In this document: positions 11,152 to 21,655 of the stretch, piece after piece
How positions within the stretch are numbered: position 1 is the first letter of the stretch
How the letters are laid out: the number at the start of each line of letters is the position of its first letter
DNA from: Diphasiastrum complanatum
Taxonomy: Eukaryota; Streptophyta; Lycopodiopsida; Lycopodiales; Lycopodiaceae
Direction of reading: 5' to 3'
DNA: 64,000 nucleotides
Assembly (NCBI GenBank): GCA_029204225.1
Contig: CM055107.1
Location: forward strand, 28,731,410 to 28,795,409
Notes under the pieces: model-generated
Told to the model about the DNA's origin: nothing
Databases searched by the model: none
Seen by the model: the letters and a program-made list of their open reading frames with translations, nothing else
Made by a program: the position numbers and the translations under genes

Positions 11152-13125
11152 TTATCGACACATGTAGTATATTGGTAAATGATCTGACCAATAGACGTAC
11201 GTACTTCCAGATAAATTTTTGGAGTTTTCTATGTTTGTCCAAACATGATCTAATTGAGTGCCATGTATAGTTGTTACTTGTTGAAAAGATAGTTGTATAT
11301 TATGTTCACTCATAACTGATTCAAGTTTTTGGAAATTATTGTTTATGTTTAATGCGTTAATCTTTATGTCGCCTAGTATAATAGTGGGTGCGATTTTGGG
11401 AATATTGTAAAGTATTATATTTGGTTGTTCAATAAACATGGAAATAGTACTATTTGGCTGTCTATATATTGCAATAATATGTAGATTGTAGGCTTTATGA
11501 GTAAACGTAGCATGAATAATTTCACTGTGCAGTGTATTAAATAATTGTACATGTTGAAGGTGTTGAGTTTTACGATACAATATTGTTGATCCTGCAAAGA
11601 CGTAATTGTCAATGGCTTCGAAGGTTGTTGGAAACTAAGGTTTATGATTACGTGTTTGGGTTTCTTGTAAACATAATATGTGTGATGTCATTAGGTTATG
11701 ATCATATACAATATTATGTTTGTATTTAGATAATGATCTAGTGTTTAGTGATTGAATAATGAGATGCGTTTTTGTGTAGGTACACATATTGGAAATTTGG
11801 AACTCCCATTTCGTTGTTGTTCTTAGACGTGTCATTTCTTTTTGATCACATGGATCAATTTTTAAGTGTTCTGAAGTTAATGGCAATGTGATGTATAAAT
11901 TTTTAGGTTTTTTAACTCGTGTGAGTGCTGTGTACATTAATCCATATTTTGAAACATGTTTTGGGTTGAATGCTAGTTCTGCTATTGTCAAACCTTGGGT
12001 TCGGTGTATTGTTCTTGCTATTGCTATTCTGATCGGAAATTGTTTTCTTGTAACCTTATTAAAAATAGAATGGCCAACTTGAAATTCTTTCATGATTCGG
12101 TGTACTGGAGTCCATGTTTGATTTATATTATGGGTTTTGTAGATGTACTGGTTATTGTGGCGAGTTTTTGTACCTATTTCAAAATTATGGAACTCTATCC
12201 ATACAATGTCTTCTGTAGAGGTCATGGTTCTAGTTTGGAAATCGTCGTCTGCTCCATTAACAAGTCCATCTTCAATATCTATGTTTGTTGCACAACGTTC
12301 TACCAACATGCCTTGTTTCACATGAATTGTTTTTGCTAATGATAGTGTTGTTGATGGTGCTTTTGGTATTACTATTGTGGCATTGCAACTAGCACTAAGA
12401 ATGTCAATCGCCTGTAGACAGAATTCTACACTTGTGATTGTATGGTAGACCTGATTGTTGTATTGTTGTATATCTTTGTTTGTGTAAAATAGATACAGTA
12501 AATTTGGCACAGAGGGTGGCGTTCTATGACAATGTTCGTTTAACCAATCGGTATTTGCAGATGTATGCGTGATTTCTCTAATTCTATTTAAAACATGTTG
12601 TCGCATTACTTGTTCAAGTTCATAGTATGTGAACATGTTTTGCCAATATGAATTATTAAATGCGGCCAAACTATTTTCAGGTTGTTTAGAGTTCCAGGAA
12701 TCTAGAACTGGAGCTGTTTGAAATAGATCACCACAACCACCAAAAAAAATTGTTGGATTATGTTTGATCGTTCGAAGTCGTTGATCTGCGAATCGGAAAG
12801 TTCTTTCACCAATTAAGAAAATCTCATCAAATACTACAAGTTGTAAATTTTTGTATTGAATTGATAATGTTTGTAATTTTTCACCAAAAAGAGAAGTCAA
12901 TTTTGTGTTTATAGGTAAATGTAATATGGAATGTATTATGGTTCCATGAATATTAAAAGCAACTTTTCCTGTATATGCCATCATTAATACTCTTGGATTT
13001 TGTATATCATCTGTGGTATCTTTATAGTAATGACACAATAAACCTTGTACAAGAAGCAGTAAAGTAAATGTTTTTCCTGTACCAGCGCCTCCAGTAAAAA
13101 ATAGGTGAATTTGTTTTTTTGTCAT
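11152..13125 (-). pseudogene. Helentron-type Pif1-like helicase fused to EEP endonuclease
   Basis: One minus-strand frame runs from 13125 to 11152 (about 657 codons), broken only by a TAG at 11635-11637. Helicase features in order are Walker A GGAGTGKT, Walker B VVFDEI, GDLFQTAPV, RTIHRTQGLTI and YTALTRVKKPKNLYI. The frame then passes into an EEP endonuclease: IIQSLNTRSL, CLQETQ (catalytic Glu), IILGDIKIN, QLDHVW and YWSDHLP (SDH). This order is the hallmark of Helentron/Helitron2 rolling-circle transposons and differs from the plain Rep-helicase of canonical plant Helitrons. The Rep part lies immediately upstream in another frame; a one-base change in the A-run near 13132-13137 could explain the shift. 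Most active-site residues look intact. Confidence 0.85.
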
Positions 13126-13129
13126 TTGT

Positions 13130-14793
13130 TCATTTTTTGTGCATTATGTCGTCAAAAAGCAGGCGTTGCATGGGATTTAAATTTGCAAGCTTGTGATAAT
13201 ATGTATTTTGATTCATGATTTTGTATGTTAATTTTGGAGTTATATCTATTTGTTTTTTGGGGTTGCATTCTACATGAGTTGAAAATTCAGTTTGTAGATC
13301 ATAATTATTGATGTTATAGATATTGAAGTTCTGATGTGATGTTTCAGTGTTCGATGATTCATTTTCGGAGTCTTCCAAATTGCAGTGTGCGAATTTGTCA
13401 AGTTCTTGATTGAAATTTAGTCTTTGTTTGTTGTGGTGTATTGTGTCATAGTGTGCATGGTACGCGGCTTCGTACGATGAATGTGATTCTAGAATCACGT
13501 TTTCTGATACTTGAAATGGTTTATATAGAAGCAAATGTTCACAATAAAAATTTTCAGGATTTTTAAGTTTATTGTAAACGTATCTAATGATTTGAGATTT
13601 TCGTTGTTTGCATATTTGTGATGATGTTAATCGATATTCTGCAATGAATTCTGCTAAACAAAGGCTTGAGTAGTCAACATGTCAACCGAGGTATTTTTCA
13701 ATTTTTGTTGCATATCGGATGTTTGTTGAATCGAGATGAAGAAATTGCAAAGTTTGTTTGTTTTTAAGAACAAATGTTCGTGTTGGCTCAGGGTTTGTAT
13801 TAATGAATGTAAATGTTCTCGTGGAAGCATGTAAAGGTAATGATAATACAATAAATGCTGCAAGTTGTGCACTCATCTGGTGCACATTTAAATATGCATT
13901 GCCCATGTTTTTTAATCTTGTAAATGTATTTACATTCTGATGCAAAGATTCTGTAAATGCATGTTTTCAAAATTGCAAAAGAGTAGTATCAATTTTTGTT
14001 AAATACGATGTGCAATAACTTGCAGCTGCATATGGATAAAGAATATATTGCAAATCCATGTTTGCATTTCAAAATTGATTTACAGATGGATTAAAAGTGT
14101 TCGTGTATATGTCTTTTCAATGGCATTGTAAAAATATTGTTGGTTTTTTCAAATTGCTGCGTATTGCTTTTATATAATCAGGAAGCGGTATTTGCAATGT
14201 AGCAAGCCATGTTAGAAAATTTGCATGTTTTGATAACACGATATAGATTTCGGTAAAGGTGTTTGGTATGTGTTTAATTTCTGAATGCAGATGCAAAATA
14301 CTAGTGATGGCATTGGTGGTCGTGGATAATGAAAACGACATTGTTTAGATATTCGGGTTTTATAATATGTGGATCGGTGATGATGAGTTTGTATATCTAG
14401 ATTTTGTGTGTTGAGTTTTGAACTATCACATGAAATGTACATATCAATAAATTGAGCAATTTTAGTTTCAGGTGCTTTTTCATATATTGGTGTATTTGCA
14501 ACCCATAGTAATCCGTCTTCATGTTGACTGCCGTGATTTTGAAATTCAGTAACAAAAAAATAATCTTGAATATTTCCCAAGGTATCTGTTTTTTTTAATA
14601 TCAATGTGCGGAGTGCATTTATTTTCAATATCTTGCGCACGTTGTCGGATCATGTCTTATCAAGTTTCTAAAAAACTCATTTTCAGTTTTAGAATCACCA
14701 TGTTGTGAAATGTTAGAGTTTAGTTAGTGGTGACCATTTATGTTCGGCAGAAGATAATGTTATAAAAATTGTCGGTGGTCCTAGTTGTCGCAT
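13130..14793 (-). pseudogene. Helentron Rep (HUH nuclease) and N-terminal region, decayed
   Basis: Fragments in shifting frames, read on the minus strand. MRQLGPPTIFITLSSAEHKW (14793-14713) matches the Helitron N-terminal domain. A segment ending IRHDPTTCARY lies near 14635-14700. VTEFQNHGSQHEDGLLWV (about 14550-14500) is the Rep HUH region, but the second His is Asp (H-E-D). CRFHYPRPPM follows. A tyrosine-motif segment YPYAAASYCTSYLTK lies near 13990-14040, then GNAYLNVHQMSAQ and LPLHASTRTFTFINT. Two in-frame TGA codons near 14070 and 13966 sit where Trp is expected. 13534-13130 leads into the helicase (LNPMQRLLFDDIM). The lineage is clear; activity is very unlikely. Confidence 0.82.
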
Positions 14794-14837
14794 CATTAAC
14801 AATACAGAATGCTATGCTTCTAAGCTATTATAAATTG

Positions 14838-15702
14838 TGTGAAATTTCAGAGAAATAAATACCAAGAATGGATCTAGATCAGATCCTCAAGAGGTGTTGG
14901 AAGCTAGATTACATGATCTACTAATCAACCAATGATTAGATCTAGAATTAGATCAATTCCCCATCAAAAATCTAGCAAGAACAACAAGCAAATGATTAAA
15001 CTTGAGACCTACTGCATTCACACGTGTGAATAACAGTACCTGTACGGACTTACAGCAGAGAGTGAAGTACACAAGTGTTAGAAAGCAATAGAACCATAAA
15101 ATCACAACACAAATATGAGAATACTCAAGATATGCCTCCAAAACCAAGATCTTGCCTCATTGATTTCTCAAAGTGGATCCATCATGGATTAAATACAAAA
15201 ATCATCATACTCTCTCTCTAAGACACTTCCAGCACGTGTGAGACAGGTCATAGTGCTTATCCATATCCACTTTGGCTAAGATTCCATTAATTTGCCACAT
15301 CATCATTGGTGGCTAGTGTTGACCTTCTAGATTCCTACAAATTAGGAGATAGGTCCTACAATCTAGGAGATTTGACTTTTGACATGTATGAAATCTATAT
15401 ACAATGGATCTGAACTTTCTATATGATATTTCACACGTGGGAGACCACTCCTACCCATGTGATATAGCATTTTCTACCACTAGAATGGTGCCAAGTGTCA
15501 TAATACTACTAAACTAGTTTTTGGCCAATTTAGCCACTAGTTTCCAATTTAAATGATATGTACAACATTTATGATCTATCTAAATGACTTAGGCATAGAT
15601 TTCACACGTGGGAACAGGCTCCACACATGTCTAATGATGATAGGTACAAGTCATTATGGTATTTACAAGATTTAACCAAGTTAGCTTTTGCCAATTTTAA
15701 CA
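14838..15702 (-). repeat. 3' LTR of the non-autonomous element
   Basis: 865 bp. It carries the perfect palindrome TTCACACGTGTGAA at 15017-15030 and two further CACACGTGGG sites near 15431 and 15603. A 64-codon open frame here is repeated exactly in the other LTR and is not a gene. Confidence 0.93.
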
Positions 15703-15713
15703 CTCCTCCTCAA
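15703..15713 (-). other. Polypurine tract
   Basis: Minus-strand TTGAGGAGGAG directly adjoins the 3' LTR start. It is the expected primer for plus-strand synthesis and fixes the element's orientation. Confidence 0.85.
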
Positions 15714-15819
15714 AACTAACTTGATACATCTATGGTACATCTATTTACAACACTTAAGGCTGATCATTGCAGGTTCATAGGTGTGAAGATCAGCCAATGA
15801 GTTTGATGAAGATCCAAGA

Positions 15820-17658
15820 TCACCATATCCATGATAGTGCCTCCTTGATGTTGACTTCTTTGATGAACTTGAGAGCTTTGCACCACTTGATCACTTTTTC
15901 CATTGATTTGTTCCATCCTTGAAACATATGGTTGATCCAAAAGCTCAAAAATAGCTGAAATTCCATGAGAAAATAAAGAGTCCTTCTTGACTCATAAGGA
16001 TCACAAAGATCCAACATCATGTTACCAAGATCTCGAGAATTTGGCTCATCAACATTGGCAAGACTATGCATGCTATAATAACCAAGAGTTCGCATCATAT
16101 CTTCATGCTTGATTTCCATTCTAATCTCAGATCTAATGAGGCTAAATACTTTATTATGGAGATAAGTGTCCTTAGAGGATGATTCACTTACTCTCATAAA
16201 GAGTTTACAATTTGCCTCAATACATGAAAAAAGACAAATTTTCATACTATGAATGAGCAAATCACTCTTGCTCTTGCAAGATTCAAGAGCATACATTTGA
16301 TGAAATAACCATTTGCTTTCTAATTGATCTAAAATCAATTTGAAATCATTAAGAACATCAACTATGTTCTCAAGAGAGACACCATACTCAACTAGTATTG
16401 CTTTACTCCAACTTTGAGTTGCAAAAGTCTCACCAAAGCAAATTGATTCACCAAATGACATATGAGAAGAAAGCATAAGATCTATACCACTTGAAATGTG
16501 CTCCTCTTTCCCTTGAAATGTGAGCCATATGAGCTCAACCATGTCTCTTGATATTCTTCTTGGAATCATAACTTGAGAAGGACTCTCCTCCTCAATCCTT
16601 GGCACACTTGAACCTTGAGATGACTCCTTAAGATCAACTTCTTGGTGCTCCTCCTTGATGAAAATCCGAGACCTCCATGTCTCATAATGATCACAATAAA
16701 CATGACCATACATTGTGCACTTTCTATGATCAACAATATTACTTATGCTAGAACCATAAGTCCAAAAATCACCACAACTTGACATGATTTTTCTAATATT
16801 GAAATCAAGAACTATTTCCATCTCAATAAGGCTAACTACTTGCTTATGGATATAAGTGTCCACTTTGGATGCTTCACTTATTCTCATAAGAAGTTTACAA
16901 CTTGCCTTTAAAATTGAAAATTTACAACTTTCAACATTATGAATGAACACATCATTCATGATCTTATTGAAACCAAAAGAAAATACATCATGAAGACATT
17001 TCCATTTCCTTGTCTTTATACTCAATGTAAGTTTACAAGGAAAACATGCTTTGCTATCTATTAAGGCATCACACTCAACTAGTATTGCCTTAATCCACAT
17101 TTGAGATACAAAAATCTCTTCAAAGCAAAATAGTTCTTCAAAAGATGTCATGAGAGCATAAATGGAACTATTTTCATTTTGTGATTGCTCCTCCTTAATT
17201 TTGCTTGGTTTCTCTTGGATCATAACAATAACTTTGAACTTATCCAAAGTTCCAAACAAAATGCTTTCCAAGAACATGAAATAAATCCAAGTGACATTCA
17301 TGAAAGAAACATCTTTCTTTGCATCTTGAACCAAACAATGCACTTCCAAATGAAAAACTTCTAGAGGTTTGAAATGTGTGGTGATGGATTTTTGAAGACA
17401 ACTCTTGTAAGTCCTTGTGAGACTCCAAGCCTCATGCATCTTTCCACAAAGGAAACACATTTCCTTAGATTTGTCCTTCTTGCCTTTGCATTTTGCACTT
17501 GAATCTCCATCCTTCACCTCGGCCCCCTTGCTTTGGTTCTCCTTGGATGGATTGGTCTTCATTTTGTAGCATCTTGAGACAAAATGATCTCTCTTGCCAC
17601 AAAGGTTGCATTTAGGATCCTTACTTGCCTCCAATAGGTTGCCACCTATTGATGCCAT
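15820..17658 (-). CDS. Gag-like zinc-knuckle protein with a novel duplicated domain
   Basis: 612 codons from an ATG at 17658. The frame is open to 17835, but the only Met codon upstream, at 17778, has no support. The first residues MASIGGNLLEAS resemble copia gag starts in this window (MSSMGSSLLEPS at 61712). After five residues comes a perfect CCHC knuckle CNLCGKRDHFVSRC (residues 17-30), so the usual gag core between them is missing. A second Cys-rich motif, CFLCGKMH, is near residue 68. The rest is unrecognised but holds two diverged copies of about 170 residues (168-340 and 396-569). These share W-KAILVE, CKL-MR-SE and DTY-H blocks and a CD-YE-R motif. No enzyme motif is seen. It may be a nucleic-acid-binding packaging protein or a relic; the frame is intact. 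Confidence 0.7.
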   Translation of the reverse strand: MASIGGNLLEASKDPKCNLCGKRDHFVSRCYKMKTNPSKENQSKGAEVKDGDSSAKCKGKKDKSKEMCFLCGKMHEAWSLTRTYKSCLQKSITTHFKPLEVFHLEVHCLVQDAKKDVSFMNVTWIYFMFLESILFGTLDKFKVIVMIQEKPSKIKEEQSQNENSSIYALMTSFEELFCFEEIFVSQMWIKAILVECDALIDSKACFPCKLTLSIKTRKWKCLHDVFSFGFNKIMNDVFIHNVESCKFSILKASCKLLMRISEASKVDTYIHKQVVSLIEMEIVLDFNIRKIMSSCGDFWTYGSSISNIVDHRKCTMYGHVYCDHYETWRSRIFIKEEHQEVDLKESSQGSSVPRIEEESPSQVMIPRRISRDMVELIWLTFQGKEEHISSGIDLMLSSHMSFGESICFGETFATQSWSKAILVEYGVSLENIVDVLNDFKLILDQLESKWLFHQMYALESCKSKSDLLIHSMKICLFSCIEANCKLFMRVSESSSKDTYLHNKVFSLIRSEIRMEIKHEDMMRTLGYYSMHSLANVDEPNSRDLGNMMLDLCDPYESRRTLYFLMEFQLFLSFWINHMFQGWNKSMEKVIKWCKALKFIKEVNIKEALSWIW

Positions 17659-19662
17659 GATGAGGAAGTAAAACTTTGTGATATGACTTTTCAAAATGTA
17701 ATTTGTGACTCTCAAGAAACTAGATTTGAACACATTCAACAATCTAGAAGGATCTACACAAGACAAATTTTGAATCATATCTCTTTTCAACCTAGTCAAT
17801 TGGAAACTAATTTTTGCTTTGATCACTAAGACCAAAGCACTCTATCAAATCACAAAAATCAGATTCAAACACCCCTATTGGACTCAACAAACACCAATGA
17901 CTCTTTCTTTTGAGAGTTGGAATGGATTTGAAAAGATTTGACTCCTAGATTTTTCTTTTCTCTTGACTAGTTCACTCAACTTTTGATATTCTTGAACAAA
18001 GGATGGGTTTTGTTTCAAATACTTGAAAATCAAACTCAATCACTTCTTTTGGACTCACTCTTGACCCAAATAATCTCACTCTTAAGATTTTGATTGAATT
18101 TGATTTGATTCGACAACAAATTAAACCACTAACTTTCACAAAAAAAAATGATCTACACTAGATCACATAAACTTGACATGTATACTTGATTCAAACATAC
18201 AAAGATCAGATCCAATCACGCCTTTTGGAATCCTCTTGACCCAAATAATCTCACTCTTGAGATTTGGAATGGACATGAAATGGTTTGATAACAATCTATG
18301 TCAATAATTTTTCACCAAGCTTAAAAATTAGACATCTAGAGATTCACAAAGATCCCAACCATGTATGAACACTCAAATATGGACTCCTCCTTGTTCTATA
18401 CTCCCAATGGGATCACAACTTGACCCTCACCCTCTCACAAAGAAAGTTGAATTAGAACTTATTTGAGTTTCATACATACAATGTCGAATTGTGCTCAAAA
18501 ATTGAATTCATTCACCCCTATTGGACTCCACCAAGTACCAATGACTCTACCTCTTTAGAGTTGGAATGAAATTCAAAAATGTGATACTTCTCTCTCACTA
18601 AGATATGTGCTTACAAAGAGCTAATGCCACTTAGCAAGATTTGATCACAATGAAGGAGACAATTTTTCCACCAAAGTCAAGAAATGAGTTACTAGAACTT
18701 GCCCTCTACAAAGGAAGGAACTCTTAGGATTTTTGGATCAAACACTACACATGTGACTTACACACCTCTATGACTCTCTTTCAAGCCAAACAAAACTCAA
18801 CTCTTTGAGTAGGAGTGGAACAATGTGACTTAGATCTCAAAAATCACTTCTAGAACTCTCCAACAATGCTTATCACTTGTATTGGTAGATTTTGCCTTTA
18901 TGAGTGTTTGTGCTCTAGAAATTCACTTAAGATTTCACTTGGAGGACTTATCCAAGGCTGACTTCTAGCACTTAGATGCTTCTAGTCTCAACCCTTTCAC
19001 TCTTGAACACATCTAGAGTGAAGATACAATGGATTTCAATCTCTTCCCTTGCAAATCACTCCTTAATCTATGGTTTTTGGCAATCTTTCACTCTCAACTT
19101 TAATGCACACCCAAAGCATATGAAGATCAGCTTTAATGTACTGTAATAAAGATTCAAATCATCTATATGATTGATCTATACCAAGAACAAATCAAAGGAA
19201 TAGAAACAATGCATTACAAAGCTTGAAAAATGCACTAGATTGACTAGTTTTGGGTGTATGAGGCATTAAATGCACCAAAACTGAATTTTATTGCTCATAA
19301 CAGGTTATGTACGGCCTCACACGTGTGGTAAGTACACATGAAGCCCACAAAAATATTTGGTACAAATATAATGATTCTATCTATCTATTCAAACTCGCTA
19401 CCTCAAGATTAGCTAGTTTCCAAAAAACCTGCTAGTTTGGGTGTATGAGTAAGATATAGCATCAAACTGAAAAATATAGCTCCAAAACTGGTACTGTACG
19501 TCCTCACACGTGTGAAGAGTAACCCTGCATCCCACAACCAAGTTTGATGCACAAATATCAAGGCTAACTAACTCTTCAAACTCGCCCACTCAAGATTAGT
19601 GAGTTTTCTCAAAAAACTTGCCAATCTGGGTGTTGTTTAGATCAATGCTTTAATCTCTTGTA
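17659..19662 (-). repeat. Repeat-rich leader of the non-autonomous element
   Basis: No convincing ORF. From 17860 to about 18800 a motif like CACCCCTATTGGACTC, followed by a GAGAGTTGGAATGGA-type block, recurs in degenerate form (near 17868, 18030, 18215 and 18505). From 19243 a second array has a period of about 189 bases, with boundaries near 19243, 19432 and 19619. Each unit contains one CACACGTGTG (19318-19327 and 19505-19514) beside a GTAC-containing stretch. Packaging or regulatory roles are possible but untested. Confidence 0.6.
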
Positions 19663-19678
19663 CTTGGCTCTGATACCA
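19663..19678 (-). other. Primer-binding site (initiator tRNA-Met type)
   Basis: Minus-strand TGGTATCAGAGCCAAG begins immediately after the 5' LTR end. This is the classical plant LTR-retrotransposon primer site complementary to the 3' end of initiator tRNA-Met. Confidence 0.9.
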
Positions 19679-20543
19679 TGTGAAATTTCAGAGAAATAAA
19701 TACCAAGAATGGATCTAGATCAGATCCTCAAGAGGTGTTGGAAGCTAGATTACATGATCTACTAATCAACCAATGATTAGATCTAGAATTAGATCAATTC
19801 CCCATCAAAAATCTAGCAAGAACAACAAGCAAATGATTAAACTTGAGACCTACTGCATTCACACGTGTGAATAACAGTACCTGTACGGACTTACAGCAGA
19901 GAGTGAAGTACACAAGTGTTAGAAAGCAATAGAACCATAAAATCACAACACAAATATGAGAATACTCAAGATATGCCTCCAAAACCAAGATCTTGCCTCA
20001 TTGATTTCTCAAAGTGGATCCATCATGGATTAAATACAAAAATCATCATACTCTCTCTCTAAGACACTTCCAGCACGTGTGAGACAGGTCATAGTGCTTA
20101 TCCATATCCACTTTGGCTAAGATTCCATTAATTTGCCACATCATCATTGGTGGCTAGTGTTGACCTTCTAGATTCCTACAAATTAGGAGATAGGTCCTAC
20201 AATCTAGGAGATTTGACTTTTGACATGTATGAAATCTATATACAATGGATCTGAACTTTCTATATGATATTTCACACGTGGGAGACCACTCCTACCCATG
20301 TGATATAGCATTTTCTACCACTAGAATGGTGCCAAGTGTCATAATACTACTAAACTAGTTTTTGGCCAATTTAGCCACTAGTTTCCAATTTAAATGATAT
20401 GTACAACATTTATGATCTATCTAAATGACTTAGGCATAGATTTCACACGTGGGAACAGGCTCCACACATGTCTAATGATGATAGGTACAAGTCATTATGG
20501 TATTTACAAGATTTAACCAAGTTAGCTTTTGCCAATTTTAACA
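19679..20543 (-). repeat. 5' LTR of the non-autonomous element
   Basis: 865 bp. It reads the same as the left LTR throughout (offset 4841), including the palindrome at 19858-19871. Confidence 0.93.
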
Positions 20544-20760
20544 AATTGTTCTTAACTACAAATAGGATTTGAAAGGTATTGCTACTCTATGGTGCAACTT
20601 TTAAAACTCTTGTAGGGCTTGTTTAAACTCATTTCATAATGTAGACCTGGATTGTCACATGATGTGTATTGTTTTGTTATTACTGCATCTTTAGGTTTTG
20701 CATATCATAAATAGGTGGATAGCTTGTATAATCTTGGAAATCAAGGATATGCTCAAGAGT
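20544..20760 (-). pseudogene. Helentron 5' remainder, displaced by the LTR insertion
   Basis: Removing 14838-20543 plus one copy of AATTG restores continuity with the Helentron N-terminal region at 14793. Weak coding similarity appears on the minus strand in broken frames. The true 5' end of the transposon was not found. Confidence 0.45.
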
Positions 20761-21207
20761 CACGAATCATGTACACAACATGTTACTCTATATACAACAA
20801 GTATAAGGATTTGTATGGCATGGATTTGCCCTTATACCTTTGTACGAGTCTAAGTGTTTCCTATTTGCTATGTGCAGTTTGATAATATGAAGATAGTGCT
20901 TCACAACTTAAATTTTCTCCCAAGACATATGTGAAATTGGTGACCAGTCTACCTTTGAATTTTGTTAGACTAGAAATTGTCAAGTCCCCATGTCCCCAGT
21001 CATACTATCAAATTCAAACATGCTTATACTGCTTACAAACTCTAGAGTTTACCGACAGTCAATTTTCTTGTTCATATACCTATTAAACTTTGGTTTATAC
21101 TTACGCATTTAACTGAAAAAGAAGTACAACTTGTAAACTTGTTGCTTTGAACAAAAAATATGCTCTTAAAGCACCCATTGCCTTTGACAATATTATACGC
21201 ATGAATA
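20761..21207. other. No recognisable feature
   Basis: AT-rich sequence without coding signal or clear repeat. It may include further Helentron 5' sequence. Confidence 0.4.
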
Positions 21208-21655
21208 AATTCGAACCTTCTTGTTTCTATTTTGAGCAAACTTGGGCTCGAGTCCATGGACATTTTGATACTAGGTTCAATAGAATGAACTTTCACCAAG
21301 TTAGAATATGGAATTGCGAAAGACATTTTTTGAAGTGCAGATGTGGTGATAAATGTAAGAACAATTTTTCCATTATTTGGTTCGATCATGTTGTTTGATG
21401 AACAATTTGAGTAAAATTTTCTAACGCATGAGAAAATTTGAACTTTCTTGTTTCCCTTCTGAGAAAACTTGGGCTCAAGTCCGTGGACGTTTTGGTACTA
21501 GGTTCAATAGAATGAACCTTCACCAAGCTGGAATATGAAACTAGAAAAGACCTTTCTTCAAGTGATGTGGTGATAAATGTAAGAACAATTCTTCCATTAT
21601 TTGGTTCGATCATGTTGTTTGGTACATGATGAACAACTTGATTAAATTTTTCCTT
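21208..21655 (-). repeat. Tandem direct duplication, about 220-bp unit
   Basis: Copies at about 21208-21421 and 21433-21655 share long blocks such as GGTTCAATAGAATGAAC and GGTGATAAATGTAAGAACAA with scattered differences. Both lie beside copia LTR-like sequence. The short minus-strand reading frames in them are similar because the DNA is duplicated. Confidence 0.7.

Larger units (their letters stand above)
14838..20543 (-). mobile_element. Young non-autonomous LTR retrotransposon (pol-less, one novel ORF)
   Basis: Two 865-bp LTRs (14838-15702 and 19679-20543) begin TGTGAAATTTC and end AATTTTAACA on the plus strand. They read as identical, and are flanked by the 5-bp target duplication AATTG (14833-14837 and 20544-20548). 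On the minus strand a tRNA-Met-type primer site abuts the right LTR and a polypurine tract abuts the left, so the element is minus-strand. The 3976-bp interior has no protease, integrase, RT or RNase H. It contains one long ORF and a 2-kb repeat-rich leader. It inserted into the Helentron gene. Identical LTRs imply very recent transposition using proteins from another copia element. It resembles TR-GAG/LARD-type elements, but most of the ORF is unfamiliar. Confidence 0.92.

Noticed and set aside
11888-12339. Plus-strand frames of 60-114 codons
   Set aside because: They are shadows of the minus-strand Helentron helicase frame.
14953-15147. 64-codon frame repeated exactly at 19794-19988
   Set aside because: It lies inside the LTR, so the repeat reflects LTR identity and not a duplicated gene.
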